A program made the position numbers and the translations under genes. From contig NZ_JQMO01000003.1 in assembly GCF_000744785.1 (NCBI RefSeq), positions 868,001 to 932,000 on the forward strand: a stretch of DNA of 64,000 bases, given 5' to 3'. How positions within the stretch are numbered: position 1 is the stretch's first letter; each line of letters begins with the position of its first letter. The notes under the pieces are model-generated. The model did not search any database. It was not told the origin of the DNA and saw nothing but the letters and a program-made list of their open reading frames with translations. Positions 24,268 to 32,043 of the stretch are shown here, in pieces. Origin of the DNA: Kitasatospora azatica KCTC 9699. GTDB lineage: Bacteria; Actinomycetota; Actinomycetes; Streptomycetales; Streptomycetaceae.

Positions 24268-25008
24268 CTACACCCCGGCGAGCCGCCGCGCCCGCTCCGC
24301 GTCCCCCGTGCGCGGGCAGGTCAGGCAGGCCTCGTCCGGGCGCACCGCGTAGTAGAGGCAGCACCCCACCCGGGTGCGGGTGAGCTCCCCCGCGCCGCCC
24401 AACCGCCGGAAGTCGGCCGAGCCGACCATGGGCGCAGTGCCTCCGGGCAGCACCAGCTCGGCCTGGGCCACCGCGTGCTCCTCGCAGCCGAGCATCCGGC
24501 CCAGGTACCAGATCCCGGAGACCAGATCGTCCGTCACCATCCCCCACAGCGCCCGGCTCCCGCGCTTGGCCACTGGTCGGAACGCCTCCAGCACCGGTTC
24601 CACGTGCTCGGCGACGGCCGCGCGCAGTTCCGCCGGCCCGCCGATCGGCGCGGCGCCCTCGGCCCGGACCGCCAGTTCGCCGGTCGCCGGCTCGATCCAG
24701 ACCGCCGCCACGGGCAGCGCGGGCACCTGACCGGCCAGGTACCACGGTCCGCTGGCGAGCAGGCAGGTCGTCCAGAGGTAGTGGTGCAGCAGCCGCGAGG
24801 CCGCCACATGGGCGGGCACCGCACTGCCGTGCCGCGCGCGGATCCGCGCTGCCTCCCCTGCGACCAGCTCCTCGACCCGTTCCGCGAACCCGGCCGCCGA
24901 CACCCACTCCGCGCCCGGCTCCGCCCGCTCCCCCGTCAGCACCCTGACCTGCCAAGCCGGACAGCAGGCGGCGAGCCGGCGGTAGACATCCAGCAGTGCG
25001 TCAGACAT
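24268..25008 (-). CDS. FhuF-like (2Fe-2S) ferric-siderophore reductase
   Basis: Second FhuF-type protein, 246 aa. The C-terminal motif GCCLYYAVRPDEACLTCPR gives CC-x10-C-x2-C for a 2Fe-2S cluster; the middle has HHYLWTTCLLASGPWYL and AVWIEPATGELAV. It likely frees iron in the cytosol from the siderophore brought in by the divergent ABC importer. The ATG at 25006-25008 has GGGAG upstream. Its promoter shares a 114-bp gap with the importer operon, containing two iron boxes, so it should be de-repressed in low iron. Confidence 0.88.
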   Translation of the reverse strand: MSDALLDVYRRLAACCPAWQVRVLTGERAEPGAEWVSAAGFAERVEELVAGEAARIRARHGSAVPAHVAASRLLHHYLWTTCLLASGPWYLAGQVPALPVAAVWIEPATGELAVRAEGAAPIGGPAELRAAVAEHVEPVLEAFRPVAKRGSRALWGMVTDDLVSGIWYLGRMLGCEEHAVAQAELVLPGGTAPMVGSADFRRLGGAGELTRTRVGCCLYYAVRPDEACLTCPRTGDAERARRLAGV

Positions 25009-25035
25009 CGCCGGCTCCCGATCAGATCTTGCGAG

Positions 25036-25054
25036 TAAGGTGAGGCTCACCTTA
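25036..25054. promoter_or_regulatory. Iron box (DmdR/IdeR site), perfect palindrome
   Basis: The 19-mer TAAGGTGAGGCTCACCTTA is a perfect palindrome around a central G and matches the DtxR-family iron box pattern. It lies 27 bp upstream of the minus-strand FhuF-like gene and within the shared promoter with the siderophore operon. Confidence 0.88.
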
Positions 25055-25093
25055 TATCGACACATTGTCACCGCTTGCACCGACTTGACGAAC

Positions 25094-25112
25094 TTAGGCT
25101 TGCCTAACCTAA
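25094..25112. promoter_or_regulatory. Iron box (DmdR/IdeR site)
   Basis: TTAGGCTTGCCTAACCTAA matches 16 of 19 positions of the DtxR/DmdR consensus TTAGGTTAGGCTAACCTAA and lies 10 bp before the GTG of the first permease gene. It should repress the importer-biosynthesis operon when iron is sufficient. Confidence 0.85.
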
Positions 25113-25122
25113 TATCGATCAC

Positions 25123-26157
25123 GTGTTGAGAATCGACCTGCCGGCCGCCACAGCCCCGGCGCAGCGATCCCCAGCGGCCAGGCAGACCTTGCTGCTCGGC
25201 CTCGGTCTCTGCGTCCTGCTGCTCTGCCTGGCCCTGAGCCTTGCCCTGGGATCGCGCTCCATCCCGCTCTCCACCGTGCTCGACGCACTGGTCGGACGGG
25301 ACACCACGAGCCCGGATGCCCAGGTGGTGACGGGCCTTCGGCTGCCGCGCACGGTGCTCGGCCTGGTGGTCGGAGCCGCCCTCGGGGTGGCCGGCGCCGT
25401 GGCTCAGGGCGCCACCCGCAACCCACTGGCCGCCCCGACCACGCTCGGGGTGAACGCGGGCGCCGGCTTCGCGGTGGTCACCGCGATCTACGCGCTGCAC
25501 CTCACCCGGCCTGTGGAGTACGTCTGGTTCGCCGTGGCCGGGGCCGGGCTGGCCGGCTGTGCCGCGCAGGCGATGGCGCGTCAGGCCGGCGACCTCGACC
25601 CGACCCGGCTCGCGCTCGGTGGCACGGTGCTCACCGCCGTGCTCAGCTCCTGGACCTCCGCGGTGATGCTCGCCAGCCGCCGCACGCTGGACGAGGCACG
25701 GTTCTGGCTGGCCGGCTCGCTGGACGCGCGCGGCTTCGAAGTCCTCACACCCGTCCTGCCGTTGCTCGCCGTCGGGCTGCTGCTGGCGTTCGCCGTGGCG
25801 CCCGCGCTCAACGCGCTCGCCCTCGGCGACGAGACCGCTCAGGCACTCGGCGTCCCGGTGACGCGGATCCGGGCCGCCGCCGGCCTCGCCGTGGTCCTGC
25901 TGGCCGCCGGCGCGGTGGCGGTCGCCGGACCGATCGCCTTCGTCGGACTGGCCGCGCCGCACCTGGTTCGCCTGGTGCTCGGCCGGGACCACCGGCTGCT
26001 GGTGCCCGGCTGCCTGATCGGCGGCCCGATCCTGCTGCTGGCCGCCGACGTGCTGGGCCGACTGGTGGTCCGCCCGTCCGAGCTGGAAGTCGGGATCGTC
26101 ACCGCTTTCCTCGGCGCCCCGCTGCTCGCGGTGCTGGCCCGGCGGGCCGCCCGATGA
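25123..26157 (+). CDS. Iron-siderophore ABC transporter permease (FecCD family)
   Basis: Polytopic permease of 344 aa, one half of the importer channel. FecCD hallmarks: LRLPRTVLGLVVGAALGVAG, AQGATRNPLAAPTTLGVNAG, the coupling region GDETAQALGVPVTRIRA and the GPIAFVGLAAPHLVRLVLG block. About nine to ten membrane helices. GTG start at 25123, only 10 bp after an iron box, so it is the first gene of the operon. Its stop overlaps the next permease start (ATGA). Confidence 0.93.
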   Translation: MLRIDLPAATAPAQRSPAARQTLLLGLGLCVLLLCLALSLALGSRSIPLSTVLDALVGRDTTSPDAQVVTGLRLPRTVLGLVVGAALGVAGAVAQGATRNPLAAPTTLGVNAGAGFAVVTAIYALHLTRPVEYVWFAVAGAGLAGCAAQAMARQAGDLDPTRLALGGTVLTAVLSSWTSAVMLASRRTLDEARFWLAGSLDARGFEVLTPVLPLLAVGLLLAFAVAPALNALALGDETAQALGVPVTRIRAAAGLAVVLLAAGAVAVAGPIAFVGLAAPHLVRLVLGRDHRLLVPGCLIGGPILLLAADVLGRLVVRPSELEVGIVTAFLGAPLLAVLARRAAR

Positions 26158-27221
26158 CCCTCACCGCTCCGCCGACGCCGCCGCTGCTCGCACACCCGGC
26201 CGGCGCCCGGGCCCGCCGACGCCGCCGCACTCTGCTGCTCTGCCTGCTGCTCTGCCTGCTGCTCGCGCTGCTGACCGCACTGATCGCGACCGCGCTGAGC
26301 ACCGGCCAGGTGACCATCCCACCGCTCGACGCCCTGCGCGCGCTGATCGGCCTCGGCTCGGCCGGCGATGTGCTGGTGGTCCAGGAGTTCCGCGCCCCAC
26401 GGGTGTTGGCCGCCGTCGTGGCCGGCGCCGGGCTGGCCGTCGCCGGCGGGTTGCTGCAGCGACTCTTCCGCAACCCGCTGGCCTCGCCGGACGTGGTCGG
26501 GGTGACCGGTGGCGCCTCGTTCGGCGCGGTGCTGCTGCTCGCCCTGGGCGCCTCGCAACTCCTGGTGCCGCTGGCTGCGTTGGGCGGTGGGCTGCTGGCC
26601 GCCGGACTGCTCGGCGCATTCGCCTGGCGGTCCCGGGCGGCGGTCGCCCGGCTGGTCCTGGTAGGCCTGGCCGTCCAGGCGGGCCTGGCGGCGGCGGTGA
26701 ACCTGATGATCGTCCGCTTCCCGGCCGAACTCGCCTCCTCCGCCCTGCAGTGGACCACCGGTTCGCTCTACGGACGGACCTGGCTGGAACTGCGGGTCGG
26801 TGGCAGTGCGATCGTCGTGGCCCTGGCCGCCGTGCTGCTGTTGAACCGCCGGGTGGCGGTACTCGACCTGGGCGACGACTCGGCGGGCGGACTCGGTCTG
26901 CGGCCCGGCCCGGCCCGACTCCAACTCCTGCTGCTGGCCATCACCTTGGCCTCGCTCTCGGCCGCACTGACCGGGCCGGTCGGCTTCGTGGCGCTGGTCG
27001 TCCCGCACCTGGTGCGGTTCCTGGCCGGCCCACCCACCCCCGCCACCCTCCTGCTCACCGCCCTCAGCGGGGCCGCGCTGCTGCTCGCCGCGGACCTGAC
27101 CGTGCTGCACCTGCTGCCCGTCCACGGCCTGCCGGTCGGCGCCGCGACCGCCACCCTCGGCGCCCCCTGGCTACTGGTCCTGATGATCCGTCAGGGCCGA
27201 ACGAACCGGAGTACTCGATGA
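26154..27221 (+). CDS. Iron-siderophore ABC transporter permease (FecCD family)
   Basis: Second permease subunit, 355 aa, forming a heterodimer with the preceding one. An Arg-rich cytosolic start (ARARRRRRTLLL) precedes the first helix. Family blocks FRAPRVLAAVVAGAGLAVAG, FRNPLASPDVVGVTGGA, GDDSAGGLGLRPGPARLQ and GPVGFVALVVPHLVRFL are present. Overlaps both neighbours by 4 bp (ATGA), so all three transporter genes are translationally coupled. Confidence 0.93.
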   Translation: MTLTAPPTPPLLAHPAGARARRRRRTLLLCLLLCLLLALLTALIATALSTGQVTIPPLDALRALIGLGSAGDVLVVQEFRAPRVLAAVVAGAGLAVAGGLLQRLFRNPLASPDVVGVTGGASFGAVLLLALGASQLLVPLAALGGGLLAAGLLGAFAWRSRAAVARLVLVGLAVQAGLAAAVNLMIVRFPAELASSALQWTTGSLYGRTWLELRVGGSAIVVALAAVLLLNRRVAVLDLGDDSAGGLGLRPGPARLQLLLLAITLASLSAALTGPVGFVALVVPHLVRFLAGPPTPATLLLTALSGAALLLAADLTVLHLLPVHGLPVGAATATLGAPWLLVLMIRQGRTNRSTR

Positions 27222-28015
27222 ACCAACTGGCCACCCAGGGCCTCGGGCTGCGCTACGGCGACCGGACGGTAGTCCGCGACCTGGACCTGACCCTGCCCGG
27301 TGGGGCCGTCACCGCCGTGGTCGGCCCCAATGCCTGCGGCAAGTCGACCCTGCTTCGTGGTCTGGCCCGGCTGCTCGACCCGACGGCCGGCACCGTCACC
27401 CTGGACGGCGCGGACATCCACCGGATGCCGGCCCGCGCGTTGGCCAAGCGGATGGGGCTGCTTCCCCAGCAACCCGTCACACCCGAGGCGATCACCGTCG
27501 AGGCACTGGTCAGGCTCGGCCGCTACCCGCACCAGCGGATGCTCAGTCCGTGGTCGGCCGCCGACCAGGCAGCCGTGGAGGCGGCGCTGCGCCGCACCGG
27601 TACCGACGAGCTGCGCGACCACCCGGTGGACCAACTCTCCGGCGGGCAGCGGCAGCGCGCCTGGATCGCCCTGACCCTGGCCCAGGACACCGAGTTGCTG
27701 CTGCTCGACGAGCCCACCACGTTCCTGGACCTGCGCCACCAGCTCGACGTGCTGGACCTGGTCGCCGGACTGCACCGCGAACTCGGCCGCACCGTCGTCA
27801 TGGTGCTCCACGACCTGGGCCAGGCCGCCCGCTACGCCGACCACTTGGTGGTGCTGCAGGACGGCCGCCCGGCCGCCGCCGGACCACCGGCCGAGGTACT
27901 GGACGCCGAGCTCGTGGAGCGCGTCTTCCAGGTGCCCTGCCGCGTGGTGCCCGACCCGGAGACCGGCACCCCGCTGGTCATCCCGCGCGCCGGCCGCCAC
28001 CACCGGACCATCTGA
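27218..28015 (+). CDS. Iron-siderophore ABC transporter ATP-binding protein
   Basis: ATPase subunit, 265 aa, FecE/FhuC-like. Walker A GPNACGKST at about 36-44, Q-loop LLPQQP, signature LSGGQRQRAWIA, Walker B LLLLDEPTTFLD and switch His in VLHDLGQAARYAD are all present, followed by the siderophore-ATPase C-terminus. It drives uptake through the two upstream permeases. ATG overlaps the permease stop. Confidence 0.95.
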   Translation: MNQLATQGLGLRYGDRTVVRDLDLTLPGGAVTAVVGPNACGKSTLLRGLARLLDPTAGTVTLDGADIHRMPARALAKRMGLLPQQPVTPEAITVEALVRLGRYPHQRMLSPWSAADQAAVEAALRRTGTDELRDHPVDQLSGGQRQRAWIALTLAQDTELLLLDEPTTFLDLRHQLDVLDLVAGLHRELGRTVVMVLHDLGQAARYADHLVVLQDGRPAAAGPPAEVLDAELVERVFQVPCRVVPDPETGTPLVIPRAGRHHRTI

Positions 28016-28049
28016 CCCACCGTCACATCCACTCAAAGGAACTCCAAGC

Positions 28050-29069
28050 ATGTACCAGCGCCCCACCACCAGCCGGCTCCGCAGCGTCCCCGTCGCCGTG
28101 CTGGCCGTCGCGCTCAGCAGCACGCTGCTCGCCGCCTGCGGCAGCAAGGGCGCCGACCAGGCCAAGCCCGCCGCCTCCGCCGCCACGCCCGGCAACGACG
28201 CTGCCGCGAGCTTCCCGCGCACCATCCAGCACGCCATGGGCAGCACCGGGATCAAGGCCCAGCCCAAGCGCGTGGTGGTGCTGGACAGCGGCGAGTTGGA
28301 CGATGTCACGCTGCTCGGGATCTCCCCGGTCGGCGCGGTCTCGCCGCACCTGAAGACCGAGGGCGGCTTCCCGACCTACCTCAAGTCCGGCCTCAAGGAC
28401 ACCAAGGACGTCGGCCCGATGGCCGAGCCCAACCTCGAGTTGATCGCCTCGCTCAAGCCCGACCTGATCCTCTCCTCCAAGGTCCGCCACGAGAAGGTCT
28501 ACGACAAGCTCAGCGCGATCGCCCCGACCGTCCTCGCGCAGACCACCGGGTTCCCGTGGAAGGACAACCTGGCCCTTTACGCCAAGGCCCTGGGCAAGGA
28601 GGACGCCGCCAAGCAGGCGCTGGCCGACTACCAGGCGCGGGCCGCCAAGCTGGGCGCCGAGATCACGGCGAAGAGCGGCGGCAGCGCGCCCACGGCCTCG
28701 GTGGTCCGCTTCGTGGCCGGGCCGACCCGGCTCTACCAGAAGTCCTCGTTCAGCGGCACGGTGCTCAAGGACGTCGGCCTGGCCCGGCCCGCCTCCCAGG
28801 ACGTGGACGCCGCGATGATGGACGTCAGCCCCGAGCAGTTGGACAAGGCCGAAGCCGACCTGGTCTTCGTGACCACCGCCGACGACCCGACCAAGACGCA
28901 GCAGAGCCAGGTGCAGTCCACGCCGGTCTGGCAGAACCTGAAGGCCGTCAAGAACAACAAGGTCTTCAACGTCCCGGACGAGACCTGGATGTCCGGCATC
29001 GGCGTGCAGGCCGCCGACCAGATGCTCAACGACATCGCCAAGGCCACCGGCGTGGAGCCGCCGAAGTAG
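28050..29069 (+). CDS. Iron-siderophore substrate-binding lipoprotein
   Basis: Extracytoplasmic binding protein, 339 aa. The signal peptide ends in the lipobox LLAACGSKG (Cys about residue 31), so it is membrane-anchored. The mature protein has the FecB/TroA layout: IKAQPKRVVVLDSGELDDVTLLG, PNLELIASLKPDLILSSKVRHEKVYDKLS and a C-terminal lobe ending WMSGIGVQAADQMLNDI. It presumably captures the ferric form of the siderophore made by the downstream genes. The gene lies 34 bp after the ATPase with AAGGAACTCC before the ATG. Confidence 0.93.
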   Translation: MYQRPTTSRLRSVPVAVLAVALSSTLLAACGSKGADQAKPAASAATPGNDAAASFPRTIQHAMGSTGIKAQPKRVVVLDSGELDDVTLLGISPVGAVSPHLKTEGGFPTYLKSGLKDTKDVGPMAEPNLELIASLKPDLILSSKVRHEKVYDKLSAIAPTVLAQTTGFPWKDNLALYAKALGKEDAAKQALADYQARAAKLGAEITAKSGGSAPTASVVRFVAGPTRLYQKSSFSGTVLKDVGLARPASQDVDAAMMDVSPEQLDKAEADLVFVTTADDPTKTQQSQVQSTPVWQNLKAVKNNKVFNVPDETWMSGIGVQAADQMLNDIAKATGVEPPK

Positions 29070-29152
29070 CGGTTCCCAGGGGCCGGTTGCCGCCCGGTCG
29101 ACACCCCGGCCCCTGCCCGCTCCGGCCATCCCACCACTCCCCCGAGGACACC

Positions 29153-30361
29153 ATGCGGCTCTACCTGCTCGCGCTCAACCCCACCGACTCGGTCACCCAC
29201 GGCTTCCTGCCGGCCGCCGCCGCCCTGGGGCTGACGGTCACCGTGCTGACCGACGACCCGGACGCCCACCGCCTGGCCTATGCCGAACTCGCCGACCCGG
29301 CGGCAGCGGTGGAGGTGCTGGGCTGCGAGGTCGGCGACTTCCGCGAGGTGATCGGGCTGATCTCCCGCCACCACCGGCCCGCCGCCGTCTTCAGCAACAG
29401 CGACCACCTGCAGACCCAGGCCGCTCTGGCCGCCGCCTACTTCGACCTGCCGGCCAAGGACTGGCGGGCCACCCTGCGGGCCAAGAACAAGGCCGAACTG
29501 CGGCGCCACCTGACCTCCGTCGGCCTCGACGCGGTCCACAGCGTGGAGCTGACGCCGGGCCAGGACCTGGGCTCGGTCGCCCTGCCACCGTTCCCCGCCG
29601 TGCTCAAGCCGCGCGAAGGGGTGGCCAGCGAGGATGTCGTCCTGGTCGCCGACGCCGCCGAACTCGCCGCCCGCTGCGAGGAGATCCGATACCGCAGGCC
29701 GCAGGCCACCCTGGTGCTGGAGGAGTTCCTGACCGGCGGGCTGCACACCCTGGAGACCCTCGGTGACGGTGAACGGCGCCTGGTGCTCGGCGGATTCCGC
29801 ACCCGGCTGTCCCCGCCGCCGCACTTCATCGAGGAGGCCCTGGAGTTCGTCCCGGCCTACCCGAGCCAGGTACTGGACCAGGTCCTCGCCCAACTCGACG
29901 CACTCGGCGTGGGCCTGGGTGCCTGCCACACCGAGTTCGTGCTCCAACCGGACGGCCGGGCCCGGATCATCGAGGTCAACTACCGGGCGATCGGCGACCA
30001 GTGCGACCTGATGCTCGCCCAGATCCTGCAGATCCCGTACTTCGAGCACGTCCTGCGCGTCCACCTCGGACAGCCGCTGCCCGCCGACCTGGGCGCCCGC
30101 GAGGACCTGCGGGCCCGCAACGAGGCGGTCTGCGCCGACCGGGCCGGTGTCCTCACCGCCGCACCCGGCCCGTACGACAGCGAGACCGGGGGCGTGCGGC
30201 TCAGCTACCGCCCGCTGCGCCGGATCGGCGAACGCCACGAGCACTACCGCACCAACCGCGACTACCTGGGCGTGGTCTGGGCGATCGGCCCCGACCAGGC
30301 GGCGGCGGACCGCGCGGTCGCCGAGTTCATCGCCGCCAACCGCTGGGAGATCACCTCGTGA
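29153..30361 (+). CDS. ATP-grasp ligase, PvsA-like
   Basis: ATP-grasp family protein of 402 aa, a carboxylate-amine ligase. Visible are an N-terminal Rossmann-like part (MRLYLLALNPTDSVTHGFLPA), the central AVLKPREGVASEDVVLV and ATLVLEEFLTGGLHTLETL strands of the ATP-grasp, and the metal site ending RARIIEVNYRAIGDQCDLML. It is the first biosynthetic gene after the importer, in the position of pvsA of the vibrioferrin operon, whose product is also an ATP-grasp ligase; a role joining an amino acid and a keto-acid or citrate unit is inferred. The ATG at 29153 has GAGGACACC upstream. The next gene overlaps by GTGA. Confidence 0.85.
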   Translation: MRLYLLALNPTDSVTHGFLPAAAALGLTVTVLTDDPDAHRLAYAELADPAAAVEVLGCEVGDFREVIGLISRHHRPAAVFSNSDHLQTQAALAAAYFDLPAKDWRATLRAKNKAELRRHLTSVGLDAVHSVELTPGQDLGSVALPPFPAVLKPREGVASEDVVLVADAAELAARCEEIRYRRPQATLVLEEFLTGGLHTLETLGDGERRLVLGGFRTRLSPPPHFIEEALEFVPAYPSQVLDQVLAQLDALGVGLGACHTEFVLQPDGRARIIEVNYRAIGDQCDLMLAQILQIPYFEHVLRVHLGQPLPADLGAREDLRARNEAVCADRAGVLTAAPGPYDSETGGVRLSYRPLRRIGERHEHYRTNRDYLGVVWAIGPDQAAADRAVAEFIAANRWEITS

Positions 30362-32043
30362 ATCCCACCGAGACCCTGACACTGCGCGTCCTCAGCGCGC
30401 TGCTCCGCGAGGACGTGGTCGGCCTGCGCACCCGGTCCGTACCGCAGCAGCGATCCGACGGGCCGTGGCTGGTGCTCGGCGAGCTGGCCCTACCGGTCGC
30501 CCCGGACGGCTTCCAGTGCGAACACGCCGCCCGCCGCCCGCTCCTGGAGGTCGACGGCCTCCGAGTGACCGAGCTGGACGCCATCCTCGCCGTACTTGCC
30601 GACCGTGCCGCGCCCGAGGACCGGCCCGGGTTCGCCGCCTTCGCCGAGGAGTGCCGGCAGACCCTCGCCACCATGCGGCTGCACGCCGTCGAACAGCCGG
30701 CCGTGCACGCCCGGTTGGCCGAGGGCCACGGCGCCTCGGTGGCCGACTGGCGCGGGCCGCTGGCCACCCTGGGCTTCGACACCCTGGCCGCCTACCTGGA
30801 CCACCCGGTCTACCCGACCGCCCGCGGCCGCGCCGGGCTGACCACCGAGGACCTGCACCGCTACGCGCCCGAGTGCCACCCGGCTTTCCTGCTGCGCTGG
30901 TTGGCCGTACCGGTGCAGGCGCTGACCGTGCACGGCGCGGCACCGCTGCCGGCCTGGTGGCCGACCTCTGCCGCGCTGGGTCTGCCCGATCTGACGGACA
31001 GTCACCTCACCATCCCGGTCCACCCGCTCTCCGTCGGCGCCCCCTTGACGCAGGCGCTGCGTGCGACCGGCCTGACCGACCACGCGGTGCTCGCCGAGCG
31101 GCCGTACCTGGAGGTCCTGCCCACCCTCTCGATGCGCACCGTCGCGGTGGCCGTCGACCCCGATTGCCACCTCAAGCTCCCGCTCGCCACGGCCACCCTG
31201 GGCCTGCGCAACCGCCGCACCATCAAGCCCGGCACCCTGCTGGACGGCGCGGCCGGGCAGCGGCTGCTCTCCCAGGTCGTCGCCGCCGAACCGCGGTTCG
31301 CCGAGTCCGTGCTGCTGGCAGACGAGCAGTGCTACGCGCACGCCGAGCACGAGCTGCTCGCCGTCCTGCTGCGCCGCTACCCCGCCGCGCCGCGGAGCGT
31401 GACCGTCCCGCTGGCCGCGCTGCTGGCTCCGGCACCGAGCGGACGCCTGGTCATCGAGGAACTCGCCGACCGCTTCTACGACGGGGACTTGTCGGCCTTC
31501 TACGACGCCCTGCTCGTCCTGCTGCTGGACTGGCAGACCACACTCTTCGGCTACGGGATCGCGCTGGAGTCGCACCAGCAGAACACCTCGCTGCTGCTCG
31601 ACCGCACCGGCGGCCGCACCAGGCTGCGACTGCTCTTCAAGGACAACGACGGTCTGCGGATCAACCGCACCAGACTCCAGCTTCCGCTGCTGGAAGGCGA
31701 GTTCGACGACGAGCGGATCTTCGGCGGGGACGACCGGGCACTGACCGACCTGTTCACCACCATCACCGGCCACCTGTGCACCGCCTCGCTCGCGTTCGGC
31801 CTCGCCGAACACGGCTTGGCGCCGCTCGACCAGACCCTCGGCCTGCTGCGCAAGCGCCTCGGTGAGGCCGTGGACCGACTCGGGCCCGTCGGCCGGCCGC
31901 TGCGGGCCGCGCTGCTGGATGCGGCACGGCTGCCGGTGAAGGCGATGGTCAGCGCGGGCAGCCTGTACAGCAAGGAGCGTTCGGGCGCAGCCGACATCAA
32001 CAAGCACTACACCACCGGACCCAACTACCTGGCGGACGCATGA
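30358..32043 (+). CDS. IucA/IucC-type NRPS-independent siderophore synthetase, PvsB-like
   Basis: NIS synthetase of 561 aa; activates a carboxylate (citrate or a derivative) as an adenylate and joins it to an amine or alcohol. Signature regions are IPVHPLSV, the phosphate/citrate-binding LPTLSMRTVAV, a K-rich LKLPLATATLGLRNRRTIKPGTL, GIALESHQQNTSLLL and LRLLFKDNDGLRIN, followed by the FhuF-like C-terminal helices ending VKAMVSAGSLYSKERSGAADINKHYTTGPN. The GTG at 30358 overlaps the ATP-grasp stop. Order in the operon corresponds to pvsB. Confidence 0.92.
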   Translation: MNPTETLTLRVLSALLREDVVGLRTRSVPQQRSDGPWLVLGELALPVAPDGFQCEHAARRPLLEVDGLRVTELDAILAVLADRAAPEDRPGFAAFAEECRQTLATMRLHAVEQPAVHARLAEGHGASVADWRGPLATLGFDTLAAYLDHPVYPTARGRAGLTTEDLHRYAPECHPAFLLRWLAVPVQALTVHGAAPLPAWWPTSAALGLPDLTDSHLTIPVHPLSVGAPLTQALRATGLTDHAVLAERPYLEVLPTLSMRTVAVAVDPDCHLKLPLATATLGLRNRRTIKPGTLLDGAAGQRLLSQVVAAEPRFAESVLLADEQCYAHAEHELLAVLLRRYPAAPRSVTVPLAALLAPAPSGRLVIEELADRFYDGDLSAFYDALLVLLLDWQTTLFGYGIALESHQQNTSLLLDRTGGRTRLRLLFKDNDGLRINRTRLQLPLLEGEFDDERIFGGDDRALTDLFTTITGHLCTASLAFGLAEHGLAPLDQTLGLLRKRLGEAVDRLGPVGRPLRAALLDAARLPVKAMVSAGSLYSKERSGAADINKHYTTGPNYLADA

